Shown: in pieces, positions 1 to 8,064 of the stretch
Position numbering within the stretch: position 1 is the stretch's first letter
Layout of the letters: every line of letters begins with the position of its first letter
Source: Marinomonas sp. MED121
GTDB lineage: Bacteria > Pseudomonadota > Gammaproteobacteria > Pseudomonadales > Marinomonadaceae
NCBI RefSeq assembly: GCF_000153025.1
Contig: NZ_CH672429.1
Span: 189,822-253,821, forward strand
Length of the DNA: 64,000 bases
Reading direction: 5' to 3'
Made by a program: the position numbers and the translations under genes
Notes under the pieces: generated by a model
What the model was told of the DNA's origin: nothing
Seen by the model: the letters and a program-made list of their open reading frames with translations, nothing else
The model's database searches: none

Positions 1-4
1 AAAT

Positions 5-40
5 ACATAAAAGGGAGCAATCGTTAGCTCCCTTTTATGT
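5..40. terminator. Perfect inverted repeat, likely terminator
   Basis: Two 14-bp arms (5-18 and 27-40) are perfectly complementary around an 8-nt loop. The minus-strand side lies about 50 bp beyond the stop of the LodA-like gene at 90. The arms contain AAAA/TTTT next to a GGGAGC/GCTCCC core, so the hairpin could terminate transcription from either side. I infer function from position and shape only. Confidence 0.75.
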
Positions 41-89
41 CCTTACCATGATGAATTTACGCTTTGAGTTTTAACTATTGCCCTTAAAT

Positions 90-2129
90 TTATAGTTTTT
101 TCTTCGGGTTCGCATTAAATGGCCAGTGGGCAACAGGGTCGGATGCGTCACCGGGGGCTGTTAATTGGCCTTCTACTTCAAGGTATAAGTTCGCATCGTA
201 CTGTTTATATTTATCATCAATGTTAGTTCCTTGAATGATAAACCCTATCTTGTCCCAGTCAGTCACAGACTGAACAGGGTTTTGAAAGGTCGCCGCCGAT
301 GCGGGATTAATCGCATAAGTACCAGGGCCTCGAACAGACCATTTCTGTTGCGGCAATACATTATTAATCACCTCTTCAGCCACATATACAGCATCTGGTC
401 GCTGGGATGGCCAAGACCAATATAAGGTGGACTCCGCCCCGTTACTCATGTTCACACCGTCCGTATTAATGGCCGTAGCATGAATAGAGCAAGAGTTATA
501 ATCCGTTTGCCAAGGGATCGCCATAAACTTAGACAAATCGCCAGGCTCTAAACCATCTGTCATACCATGTCGCGGAATCCAGCCAATATTTAAATAGGGA
601 TCAGCTTTATTAAGCCCTTGATAATCCATTCTTTTATGTTTAATTCTAAAAGGCCCAGCACCCGATTTTCGCCAATCCTGAATATAAATTTCCTTATCCA
701 TGATGGAGTAGCTTACCTCAATGCCAGGGACATAACGCCCACCTAAACAGTTAGACAAGGACGCAATATCCAATAATTCGCCCTTCCCTAATTTACTGCC
801 TTCATCTTGGCTAAAGCTATTCTTACTCCATTGCTCAAGGTTAAAGTACTGGGTTTTAGTCACAGTTAGAAAAGACGTTCCCGCTTCTCCTAGGGATAAC
901 GGCATCAGAGGAGCACCAATATTGGATTCATCTTTATTTGGATTACGAATGAAATTAAGCCCTGACATGATGGTCTTATTGGGGTCATCTTTGGCATCAA
1001 TAGCGTCAACTGCCGTATGTGCATTGAGTGCGAAAGGGGGCAAGTTGGCAGTCCAGCGCTGTAAATTACAAGCAATAAAAATTGGCTTAATGTCTTGTGT
1101 AAAGCTGGGTGTATACTCGCAATTATATTTATCAGAAGCCTGATCATAAAGGTCAGGCTGGAGGGACAACTTTCGCACAAACATGTCATAGAGATTGTCC
1201 CAAACAGAAACCACATTTCTAATTTGTGGGGCATAAGCAGGATCACAGCACACCACCCAAGCACCATGCACCTGTTCGATACTGTCATCTTCAAAGACTA
1301 AGGTAACATCAACAGGTCCATCTGCTGCAGAGTCAAACCAACCTGCGTTATTTAAATCACCATTCATTTGAATGACTTGATCGTATTCATCATATTGCCC
1401 CACGGCATTACCTGAGCTTGCTAATAACAACAACCTGCCCATTCCATCTGTACGCATTTCCCCTAAGGTGTTTAATGGGCCACTGGGTTCAAATAATTTT
1501 TCATTGGTATCTTGAGGAAATCGAATTGGATAATCAGGTAATTCAGTAACCTCCCCTTTATTATTCACAAATTCAGCGGGGGTGCTGGCGTTAAAACCAA
1601 CTGAGCTTTGGCGTCGACCATTAATCACTCTAGGACCTGGATCTATCATTAGCTGATTTAATCTATTAGGGTCATTAATATCCCCATGCACTTCTGGATT
1701 ACGACGTTGAGGGACACCATCATCATAAGCTTTAATTCCTTTATCATTCACCACGTTATATGCGGCAGACTTTTTATTCGCTAAGTGACAGGACCACAAC
1801 ATGGTTTTTACTTTTCGACCATCAGGTAATACGGTGCCTATGGTTACCTCTGTGCCCTCACCACTTGGGTATTCTGACTTACCATTCTCGTAAGCATAAA
1901 TACGAAAGCGTGCTGCTTGCTTCCTTAGAAAACCTTCTTCATCTCTAAGATCGTTACTGGTAACAGGATCAGACTCCGTATCTTTTTTAATGGGTAAGCC
2001 ACCCGTTACATTGTCATTTGCTTGTGGCAAACCAGCACTTGTTTCAGGAGAGAGAATATATTCATCAGAAGTACCGAAGCGAGCGAAATTAATACTTGGA
2101 TGAACTCTAAACACTAGTTTATCTGACAT
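90..2129 (-). CDS. LodA/GoxA-like CTQ-dependent amino-acid oxidase family protein
   Basis: This 679-residue protein belongs to the LodA/GoxA quinoprotein family, whose characterised members are amino-acid oxidases (lysine, glycine) using cysteine tryptophylquinone made from a Cys and a Trp of their own chain and releasing H2O2. The N-terminus has the family pattern RVHPSINFARFG. The C-terminal third has NCLGGRYVPGIEVSY, giving Cys461 as the candidate CTQ cysteine, and YWSWPSQRPDAVY with Trp571/Trp573 as candidate partner. I see no signal peptide. It follows the ferritin-like gene with 2 bp between them, so the two are co-transcribed. LodA needs the flavoprotein LodB for cofactor maturation, and no LodB homologue is present in the window; the substrate cannot be told from sequence. 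The family call is solid and the exact activity unknown. Confidence 0.85.
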   Translation of the reverse strand: MSDKLVFRVHPSINFARFGTSDEYILSPETSAGLPQANDNVTGGLPIKKDTESDPVTSNDLRDEEGFLRKQAARFRIYAYENGKSEYPSGEGTEVTIGTVLPDGRKVKTMLWSCHLANKKSAAYNVVNDKGIKAYDDGVPQRRNPEVHGDINDPNRLNQLMIDPGPRVINGRRQSSVGFNASTPAEFVNNKGEVTELPDYPIRFPQDTNEKLFEPSGPLNTLGEMRTDGMGRLLLLASSGNAVGQYDEYDQVIQMNGDLNNAGWFDSAADGPVDVTLVFEDDSIEQVHGAWVVCCDPAYAPQIRNVVSVWDNLYDMFVRKLSLQPDLYDQASDKYNCEYTPSFTQDIKPIFIACNLQRWTANLPPFALNAHTAVDAIDAKDDPNKTIMSGLNFIRNPNKDESNIGAPLMPLSLGEAGTSFLTVTKTQYFNLEQWSKNSFSQDEGSKLGKGELLDIASLSNCLGGRYVPGIEVSYSIMDKEIYIQDWRKSGAGPFRIKHKRMDYQGLNKADPYLNIGWIPRHGMTDGLEPGDLSKFMAIPWQTDYNSCSIHATAINTDGVNMSNGAESTLYWSWPSQRPDAVYVAEEVINNVLPQQKWSVRGPGTYAINPASAATFQNPVQSVTDWDKIGFIIQGTNIDDKYKQYDANLYLEVEGQLTAPGDASDPVAHWPFNANPKKKL

Positions 2130-2131
2130 GA

Positions 2132-3118
2132 TTATTTCTCCTCTTGAGTCGTTGATTCACTGAAGCTAGGAGTAACCCCGTTTTGCCAGCAGTTACGAAT
2201 TGACGCGCCTACGCTTGCCATAATAGGGAAAAATTGTTTTGGGTTTTCTCCATTAAACATGGCCTGAAAAACTTGGGTTAATTCAGCAAACTGCTCAATT
2301 AAAATACCTTGTAAACCGGAATCGTCTGCCCCTCCCCCTTGGAAGGTTTCGGGTCGATCATCTTTGCACGTTTTTATTTCATTAAATTTAGCGAAGTGGT
2401 CCTGAGCAGGTTGGGGATCATCTGCTGTATTTTGAAAGACTTTGGGCACACACTCCTCCTTAGCAGAGAAGCCCTCACCTTGGTCCGTAATAAGATTGAT
2501 CAAGAGCTGCACTTGGCTCAAACCAATATCTTTCGACCCCGTGACGGTCAAATTTGGCATGTTTCGATAAAAAGGAGCGAAGAAGTCGACCTGTTTCAAG
2601 CCACCTCGAATTTGATCTTTATGCAAAGCAACCCCATGCAAAAGGGCTTGGTAAAATGCGCCTATGGTGCCGTATTCCGTTGGCGTATCACAAAATACCA
2701 TTGCATTTTGTGCGTGACTTTTCAATTGCGTATCATACTCAGGTAGCTCTATCAGGCACATGGCATTAATGTGCTCTTCATCCAAAGGGCCAATTTCAGC
2801 AGTATAAGGTTCATATTGTTTGACTAACTCTTGAGGGTCTAACGAAAAATCGAGATGAGGGACCTTTGTACCTTCATAGACAGGCACATTGATCTTTGGC
2901 GATAGGCCAAAAGCATTCGCTATATTCGCAGCACATTGTAAATGCAGCATTTCCTGATTAACTATGCTGCGAATCAATTGATAAGCCTGGGTGTTTTTAT
3001 CTTTAATGGAATACATTGCCGACATATAAAATGGAATCGTCCACAATTCCAAATCAACGGCGTATTGAAGATGAGCATGTAGCTCTAAAAGTCCAAATCC
3101 TTCTTTATCAAGTTTCAT
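2132..3118 (-). CDS. Ferritin-like (VioB/RebD-type domain) protein
   Basis: This 328-residue protein opens with a helical ferritin-like region: HLQYAVDLELWTIPFYMSAM at 17-36 and NQEMLHLQ around residues 53-60. The Glu residues and the ExxH pair are the usual carboxylate/His ligands of a di-iron or similar metal site. It resembles the ferritin-like domain of imine dimer synthases such as VioB and RebD, which handle imines made by amino-acid oxidases. It is the first gene of a two-gene minus-strand operon with the LodA-like gene. A role acting on the imine or peroxide product of that oxidase, or in its maturation, is attractive but is inference. Start ATG at 3118; the sequence just upstream is only a weak ribosome-binding site. 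Confidence 0.7.
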   Translation of the reverse strand: MKLDKEGFGLLELHAHLQYAVDLELWTIPFYMSAMYSIKDKNTQAYQLIRSIVNQEMLHLQCAANIANAFGLSPKINVPVYEGTKVPHLDFSLDPQELVKQYEPYTAEIGPLDEEHINAMCLIELPEYDTQLKSHAQNAMVFCDTPTEYGTIGAFYQALLHGVALHKDQIRGGLKQVDFFAPFYRNMPNLTVTGSKDIGLSQVQLLINLITDQGEGFSAKEECVPKVFQNTADDPQPAQDHFAKFNEIKTCKDDRPETFQGGGADDSGLQGILIEQFAELTQVFQAMFNGENPKQFFPIMASVGASIRNCWQNGVTPSFSESTTQEEK

Positions 3119-3561
3119 AATGTCCCTTATTAAAATCAGTTTCTAATGAAAAACTTGCTGATAACACGCACTGAAAATAGAAGTGCTAACGCAACAACAG
3201 CCAATTTTTAACTCTGCTGATTTGCTCGCTTCAATTGAGACTAAACCTAGATGTTAGAAACGTTATTACACTGAATTACGGCTTGATTTATATCAAACCC
3301 TAGGAAAGAAATTGCTTTAGCAGACGAATTAACCGCCTGAATAAAACCTGCACCATTTGAGTACAAAGCGAAACATCAGCGCCCAAATTAAAGTCAAAAA
3401 ACGTTCCTTCCCTCCCTTTTTCATCCTAAAAACAGGCTAAATGCGCCTATTTTCTGTTTTCTCAAACTTGGCATCCAACTTGCCTAATCTAAGGGCAGGT
3501 AATCTTGGCGAGGGCTAAGTTAGTTAGCCTATCAAACGCCTGAACATACAATTTGCAATGG
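3119..3561. promoter_or_regulatory. Divergent intergenic region between the oxidase and guanidine operons
   Basis: About 440 bp without a gene. It must hold the minus-strand promoter of the ferritin-like/LodA-like pair and the plus-strand promoter of the guanidine operon, because the riboswitch begins at its right end. I see no confident -35/-10 pair and no strong palindrome. Confidence 0.5.
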
Positions 3562-3668
3562 TATAGCTAGGGTTCCGACTTTGAAAAAAGTGTCTGGTCC
3601 GAGAGCTATCGACCTCACCTGACATTCTCAGTGAAGGTTACACGGAGGGATAAAAGCCCGGGAGAATC
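3562..3668 (+). promoter_or_regulatory. Guanidine-I riboswitch (ykkC class)
   Basis: The stretch contains the ykkC consensus blocks in order: GCTAGGGTTCCG (3566-3577), CTGGTCCGAGAGCTA (3594-3608), then ACGGAGGGATAAAAGCCCGGGAGA (3642-3665). These conserved blocks form the guanidinium pocket of the guanidine-I class. It lies 57 nt upstream of the first gene of the operon. I see no obvious GC-stem/U-tract terminator between 3669 and the start codon. A TTGG/CCAA pair at 3671-3684 and the region near the GGGAG ribosome-binding site could form the expression platform, so control might be translational. Class assignment is very secure; the mechanism is inference. Confidence 0.95.
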
Positions 3669-3724
3669 AGTTGGCATTAGCCAAGATTGCTCTTACGTAA
3701 CCACTAATCACTTGGGAGTTCCAA

Positions 3725-4774
3725 ATGAAAAAACTTACCACCAGCCTGTTATTAAGTGCGTCTCTTGTAATAGGAGCCCTGAATGCTCCCCTTGTCCATG
3801 CCAAAGAAGATTTTAAAGTCTGTTGGTCTATTTATGTGGGTTGGATGCCTTGGGAATATGGTAATCAATCCGGCATAGTCAAAAAGTGGGCTGACAAATA
3901 CGACATCAATATCGATGTGGTTCAGTTTAATGATTATGTTGAATCTATGAATCAATACACAGCCGGTGAATTCGATGCTTGCACCATGGCTAACATCGAT
4001 GCACTGACTATCCCTGCTGCCGGAGGTGTCGATTCTACTGCCCTTATCGTCGGCGATTTCTCCAATGGGAATGATGCTGTCATCTTAAAAAATGGCGATT
4101 CACTAAGTGATGCGAAAGGACAAAACATCAACTTGGTCGAACTCAGTGTTTCTCATTATTTGCTCGCACGAGGGTTAGAAAGTATCGGGCTATCAGAACG
4201 TGATGTGAGAGTCGTCAACACTTCAGATGCCGATCTCGTCGCGGCGTTTACTACCAGTGATGTCACCGCTGTTTCCACTTGGAATCCACTGGTCAGTGAG
4301 ATTCTTGATATGCCAAATAGCAACAAGGTATTTGATAGCTCGCAGATCCCTGGGGAAATCATAGACACCTTGATCGTCAATACCGAGGTTTTAAACAAGC
4401 ACCCTAAATTAGGCAAGGCCTTAGTAGGCGCTTGGTACGAGATCATGGACAAAATGAAGCAAGAAGAATCCGTACGTGAGCATATGGGTAAAGCCTCTGG
4501 TACCGATTTATCTGGGTTTGAAAGCCAGCTCGCTTCTACCAAGATGTTCTATCAAGCCAAAGATGCGGTTGAGTTTGTAAAAAGCCCAGCCTTAAAGGAC
4601 ACAATGCAATATGTTGCTGAGTTTTCTTTTGACCATGGCTTACTTGGGGATGGCGCGGCAGATGCAGGTTTCATAGGGATAGAAACACCAAGCGGCGTCT
4701 TCGGCGATAAGGCCAATATTAAATTACGTTTTGATCCACGCTATATGGAAATGGCAGCCAAAGGCGATCTCTAA
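3725..4774 (+). CDS. ABC transporter substrate-binding protein (NitT/TauT type) of the guanidine operon
   Basis: This 349-residue periplasmic protein has a clear Sec signal peptide: a KK n-region, a hydrophobic core and cleavage after VHA at about residue 26. The mature part starts FKVCWSIYVGWMPWEYG, the pattern of NitT/TauT-like binding proteins found in operons for urea-carboxylase-like enzymes. Following genes encode the matching permease and ATPase. Because the transcript begins with a guanidine-I riboswitch, guanidine or a guanidino compound is the likely ligand, although such proteins are usually annotated for nitrate, taurine or urea. An Asp- and Glu-rich mature sequence fits a cationic ligand. 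Start ATG follows GGGAG with normal spacing. Confidence 0.88.
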   Translation: MKKLTTSLLLSASLVIGALNAPLVHAKEDFKVCWSIYVGWMPWEYGNQSGIVKKWADKYDINIDVVQFNDYVESMNQYTAGEFDACTMANIDALTIPAAGGVDSTALIVGDFSNGNDAVILKNGDSLSDAKGQNINLVELSVSHYLLARGLESIGLSERDVRVVNTSDADLVAAFTTSDVTAVSTWNPLVSEILDMPNSNKVFDSSQIPGEIIDTLIVNTEVLNKHPKLGKALVGAWYEIMDKMKQEESVREHMGKASGTDLSGFESQLASTKMFYQAKDAVEFVKSPALKDTMQYVAEFSFDHGLLGDGAADAGFIGIETPSGVFGDKANIKLRFDPRYMEMAAKGDL

Positions 4775-4797
4775 TCCAATCTTTTTTTAAACCAGTA

Positions 4798-4818
4798 GAG
4801 TAAGCATTGTGCTTACTC
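4798..4818 (+). other. Intercistronic hairpin between binding-protein and permease genes
   Basis: Perfect 9-bp inverted repeat (GAGTAAGCA / TGCTTACTC) with a 3-nt loop, 24 bp after the binding-protein stop and 26 bp before the permease start. There is no U-tract. Hairpins in this position commonly protect the upstream message from 3' decay, giving more binding protein than permease. That role is inferred. Confidence 0.65.
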
Positions 4819-4843
4819 TCAACCTTAAATTAGAGAGAAAGAT

Positions 4844-5659
4844 ATGAAACGCTGGATTAATAAAACCCCCTCTAAAACCTTGGCTTTTGTATTAGGTGTC
4901 ATCCCTTTTATTCTAGTCATGGCCTTATACCAGTGGGGTTCAGACTTACGTAAAGCAGAGAACCCTAATGACAAGCTGTTACCCAGTGTCAGTCAGTTCT
5001 ATAGTGCCATTGATAGATTGGCCTTCACACCAAGTAAGCGTACTGGCGAGTACTTATTCTGGAAAGATACCTTAAGCAGCTTAAAACGCTTATTAATGGG
5101 TGTCGCTTGTGCTGCGGCAATTGCCTTGATCCTAGGTTTAATAACAGGGGCGATTCCTTTAGTGGCTGCCAATTTCAACCCTATCATCACCACGATCTCA
5201 CTGATTCCACCAATGGCAGTGCTGCCCTTGCTCTTCATCGTTTTTGGCCTAGGAGAGCTCTCGAAAGTCATGCTTATCATAGTAGGCATTACCCCATTCT
5301 TAATCCGTGACCTTTATCAGAAGACGAAGGAAATCCCTCAAGAACAACTCGTCAAAGCACAAACCTTAGGGGCTAACTCAGTACAGCTTATCAACCGTGT
5401 TCTGCTCCCGCAGGTCTTACCCAGATTGCTGGATGCTCTGCGCTTAAGCTTAGGCACAGCGTGGCTATTTTTGATTGCAGCCGAGGCCATTGCTGCCACT
5501 GAAGGTCTAGGTTATCGCATCTTTTTAGTCCGTCGATACCTCTCGATGGACATCATCCTCCCCTACGTCATCTGGATTACGTTTTTAGCCTTTTTATTAG
5601 ATTGGCTATTAGTACATGCCAGTAAAAAGGCGTTCCCTTGGTATCACAGCGCTAAGTAG
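4844..5659 (+). CDS. ABC transporter permease (NitT/TauT type), probable guanidine uptake
   Basis: This 271-residue integral membrane protein has about six hydrophobic segments and the BPD-transport inner-membrane signature. The EAA loop lies around GANSVQLINRVLLPQVLPRLLD, where the pattern VLLPxxLPxxxxxLRxxxGxAW is characteristic of this permease family. It sits between the binding-protein and ATPase genes and starts after AGAGAGAAAG. It would import the ligand of the binding protein, by context a guanidinium compound. Length and organisation are normal for the family. Confidence 0.88.
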   Translation: MKRWINKTPSKTLAFVLGVIPFILVMALYQWGSDLRKAENPNDKLLPSVSQFYSAIDRLAFTPSKRTGEYLFWKDTLSSLKRLLMGVACAAAIALILGLITGAIPLVAANFNPIITTISLIPPMAVLPLLFIVFGLGELSKVMLIIVGITPFLIRDLYQKTKEIPQEQLVKAQTLGANSVQLINRVLLPQVLPRLLDALRLSLGTAWLFLIAAEAIAATEGLGYRIFLVRRYLSMDIILPYVIWITFLAFLLDWLLVHASKKAFPWYHSAK

Positions 5660-5667
5660 AGGTAATT

Positions 5668-6522
5668 ATGACAAAACCACAGATCGCGCAACCAGACAAT
5701 CAATCAGACAATCAATCAGAAAAGCAAACAGAGCTCTTAGGGCAAACTCAAATTGAGTTTCGTCATGTGACAAAATCCTACGGCGAAAACCTCGTACTGG
5801 ATAACATTAATTGTGAAGTAAAACGGGGGGAATTCATCACCATGGTCGGCACCTCAGGCTGTGGTAAAAGCACCTTTTTAAACATGCTCTTAGGCACAGT
5901 CGCTCACACTAAAGGGGATATCTTATTAGAAGGTAATCCCATAGTGGCAGAGCCAAGCCCAGAGAGAGGCATAGTGTTTCAAAAGTACTCTGTCTTCCCA
6001 CATCTAAGTGTGCGAGAGAACGTTGCTATTTCAAAAGAGTTTGAGGCAAGCCCAATTTTAGGCAGGCTGTTTGGCGAAAAACGCCAGCACGCCCTCGAAG
6101 AAGCAGATGAGTGGCTCAACGCCGTTGGTTTACTCGCGGCAAAAGATAAGTACCCACATGAACTATCAGGTGGTATGCAACAAAGGCTCGCCATTGCCCA
6201 AGCACTCATCAAACACCCCAAAGTGCTGTTACTTGATGAACCCTTTGGTGCACTGGACCCAGGTATTCGAAAAGACATGCATAAATTAGTGTTAGCGCTT
6301 TGGCAGAAATATCAGCTGACCATCTTTATGGTGACCCATGATCTGAACGAAGGTTTCTATTTAGGCACTCGCTTATGGGTATTTGATAAAACCCGTCATG
6401 ATCCACATGCCCCTCATCGTTATGGCAGCACCATTACCTTTGATTTGCCCATAGGAAAAACCGACGAGGCGAGTTTCCAGCAAATCGAACAGTCATTAGA
6501 AGCCAGTCGATTATCGGCTTAA
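5668..6522 (+). CDS. ABC transporter ATP-binding protein (NitT/TauT type)
   Basis: This 284-residue ATPase has Walker A GTSGCGKST at about 66-74, the signature LSGGMQQRLAIAQAL, Walker B VLLLDEPFGALD and the switch His in MVTHDL. These are the features of SsuB/TauB-like import ATPases. It begins 8 bp after the permease stop. An unusual Asn/Gln/Ser-rich N-terminal extension of about 25 residues is partly encoded by a 12-bp tandem duplication (CAGACAATCAAT, about 5693-5720). This tail is outside the ATPase fold and probably recent. Confidence 0.92.
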   Translation: MTKPQIAQPDNQSDNQSEKQTELLGQTQIEFRHVTKSYGENLVLDNINCEVKRGEFITMVGTSGCGKSTFLNMLLGTVAHTKGDILLEGNPIVAEPSPERGIVFQKYSVFPHLSVRENVAISKEFEASPILGRLFGEKRQHALEEADEWLNAVGLLAAKDKYPHELSGGMQQRLAIAQALIKHPKVLLLDEPFGALDPGIRKDMHKLVLALWQKYQLTIFMVTHDLNEGFYLGTRLWVFDKTRHDPHAPHRYGSTITFDLPIGKTDEASFQQIEQSLEASRLSA

Positions 6523-6548
6523 ATCAAAACGAAAGGAGCGAAAATAAG

Positions 6549-7286
6549 ATGAAAGATACCTTACAAAGTTTGCTAAAAGACTCGCTTTATCAAACTCACA
6601 TTCCTGGTGCGAGCCATTGGTCTAACATCATTCGAAAAGGCACAGAATTACACCTCAAAGATATTGAAGGGGGTGCCAATGTTGGCATGTTGTTTTACAA
6701 CCCCAGCCTCTTAAGTGAAAAGTACAACGCCCCAGACACACTCAAATGCCAACACACATTCAAACTCACCCAAGGGCATTGTTTGTACAGTGAAATGGGC
6801 CGTATTTTTTGCTCTATCACATCCGATAGTTTTGGCTGGCATGAAACCATTTGCGGTACCTCACAGGCGAAACACATAGCAGACAACTGGGGAAAACGTG
6901 ACTATCAAACAAACCATAATCGTTGGCATCAAAATGGCTTTGATAGCTTCTTAGTGGAACTGGCCAAATACAATCTCACCAAACAAGACCTGTGCGCCAA
7001 TGTAAATTGGTTTAGCCAAGTCAGTGCTGACGAGGCGGGCAAACTTGCCCTGACAAGACAAAGCCAAGCAGGAGAAGAAGTCGTATTAAGGTTTGAAATG
7101 GACACTCTAGTGGTACTGCATACCTGCCCTCACCCACTTAACCAAGCAAATGAATACCCAAACAAACCTATTGCTATCAGCTTGAGCCAAGCCGAAACCA
7201 TGCATGACGACGATGCCTGTCTAAACCACTGCCCAGAAAACCGCCGTGGTTTTGAAAACAACGCTTTATACCACTTTGGTTTATAG
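6549..7286 (+). CDS. cgdA: Carboxyguanidine deiminase subunit (urea carboxylase-associated protein 1 family)
   Basis: This 245-residue protein belongs to the family long called urea carboxylase-associated protein 1 (DUF1989). In guanidine-degrading bacteria this family and its partner form carboxyguanidine deiminase (CgdAB), which converts carboxyguanidine to allophanate and ammonia. Recognisable pieces are GGANVGMLFYNP, LYSEMGRIFCSI, the HETICGT motif and the Cys-containing VVLHTCPHPL near the C-terminus. It lies directly between the transporter genes and its partner at 7295 (8-bp gap), under a guanidine riboswitch. Start ATG follows GAAAGGAGCG. Family call is firm; substrate assignment rests on literature and context. 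Confidence 0.85.
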   Translation: MKDTLQSLLKDSLYQTHIPGASHWSNIIRKGTELHLKDIEGGANVGMLFYNPSLLSEKYNAPDTLKCQHTFKLTQGHCLYSEMGRIFCSITSDSFGWHETICGTSQAKHIADNWGKRDYQTNHNRWHQNGFDSFLVELAKYNLTKQDLCANVNWFSQVSADEAGKLALTRQSQAGEEVVLRFEMDTLVVLHTCPHPLNQANEYPNKPIAISLSQAETMHDDDACLNHCPENRRGFENNALYHFGL

Positions 7287-7294
7287 GAGCCACC

Positions 7295-7933
7295 ATGATT
7301 AAAGAAAGCTTATTAAACGAAGAAGATGCTAAATTCTCACAATCTGTGGATGCGGGTGATTACTTTTTTCATTGCATCAAGGCAGGCGAAACCATACGCC
7401 TTGTAGACCTTAAAGGTAACCAAGCGGCTGATACCCTTTTTTATAATGCCAATGATGTCAGTGAGCGATACAGTGCCATGGACACAGTTCGTGAGCAAAG
7501 CGCTTTGTACCTCACCACTCACTCGGTTTTAAAAACTAACTTAAACAGAGACATGCTCGAAATCGTCGCAGATACCTGTGGTCGTCATGATACCGTCGGT
7601 GGTGCCTGTGCAACCGAATCCAACACGGTCAGATACGACTTGGAAAAACGTTGCATGCATGCCTGTCGTGATAGCTGGATGTTAGCCATTCAAGAAAATG
7701 AGCAGTATGGATTGAGCAAGGCAGACATCACTCACAACATTAACTTTTTCATGAATGTACCTGTCACAAAAGAGGGTACATTAACCTTTGAAGACGGTAT
7801 CTCAGCGCCAGGTAAGTACGTTGAATTAACAGCAAAAATGGACACCTTAGTCTTAATTTCTAATTGTCCGCAATTAAACAATCCCTGTAATGGCTATGAT
7901 CCCACCCCCATACAGGTTTTGGTTTGGTCCTAA
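7295..7933 (+). CDS. cgdB: Carboxyguanidine deiminase subunit (urea carboxylase-associated protein 2 family)
   Basis: This 212-residue protein is a paralogue of the preceding gene. They share the pattern of a Lys/Gly N-terminal strand with VDLKGNQAADTLFYNA, SVLKTNLNRDMLEIV, the CGRHDTVGGAC segment, and a Cys-rich tail ISNCPQLNNPCNGYDPTP. It is the second member of the DUF1989 pair that makes carboxyguanidine deiminase. The ribosome-binding site AGGAG lies just before its ATG and overlaps the end of the preceding gene. A 131-bp gap containing a second riboswitch candidate separates it from the carboxylase gene. Confidence 0.85.
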   Translation: MIKESLLNEEDAKFSQSVDAGDYFFHCIKAGETIRLVDLKGNQAADTLFYNANDVSERYSAMDTVREQSALYLTTHSVLKTNLNRDMLEIVADTCGRHDTVGGACATESNTVRYDLEKRCMHACRDSWMLAIQENEQYGLSKADITHNINFFMNVPVTKEGTLTFEDGISAPGKYVELTAKMDTLVLISNCPQLNNPCNGYDPTPIQVLVWS

Positions 7934-8001
7934 AGACATTACTTATGTGCAATAAACCAATAGCTCAATAGCCCAGTTGCACTCCCCCTATTTTTGCAGT
8001 T

Positions 8002-8048
8002 TTTAATCAGGACGACCTGATTAAAGGATTTATTCTCGGGACGACCCG
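8002..8048 (+). promoter_or_regulatory. Candidate guanidine-II riboswitch (mini-ykkC)
   Basis: Two adjacent hairpins each present an ACGA loop closed by G-C pairs. Hairpin 1 has perfect 10-bp arms at 8002-8011 and 8016-8025. Hairpin 2 has CGGG/CCCG arms at 8037-8040 and 8045-8048. Paired hairpins with ACGR loops define the guanidine-II class, where the loops kiss when guanidinium is bound. The second hairpin ends 7 nt before the GGAG ribosome-binding site (8056-8059) of the carboxylase gene at 8065, the usual arrangement for translational control. Shape, loops and context all agree, and the operon already has a guanidine-I riboswitch at its head. Confidence 0.88.
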
Positions 8049-8064
8049 CAAGTTTGGAGCCGTT

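Noticed and set aside
1..3118. Search for a lodB (flavoprotein) gene next to the LodA-like gene
   Set aside because: None found in the window; it may exist beyond the left edge, so absence is not proof.
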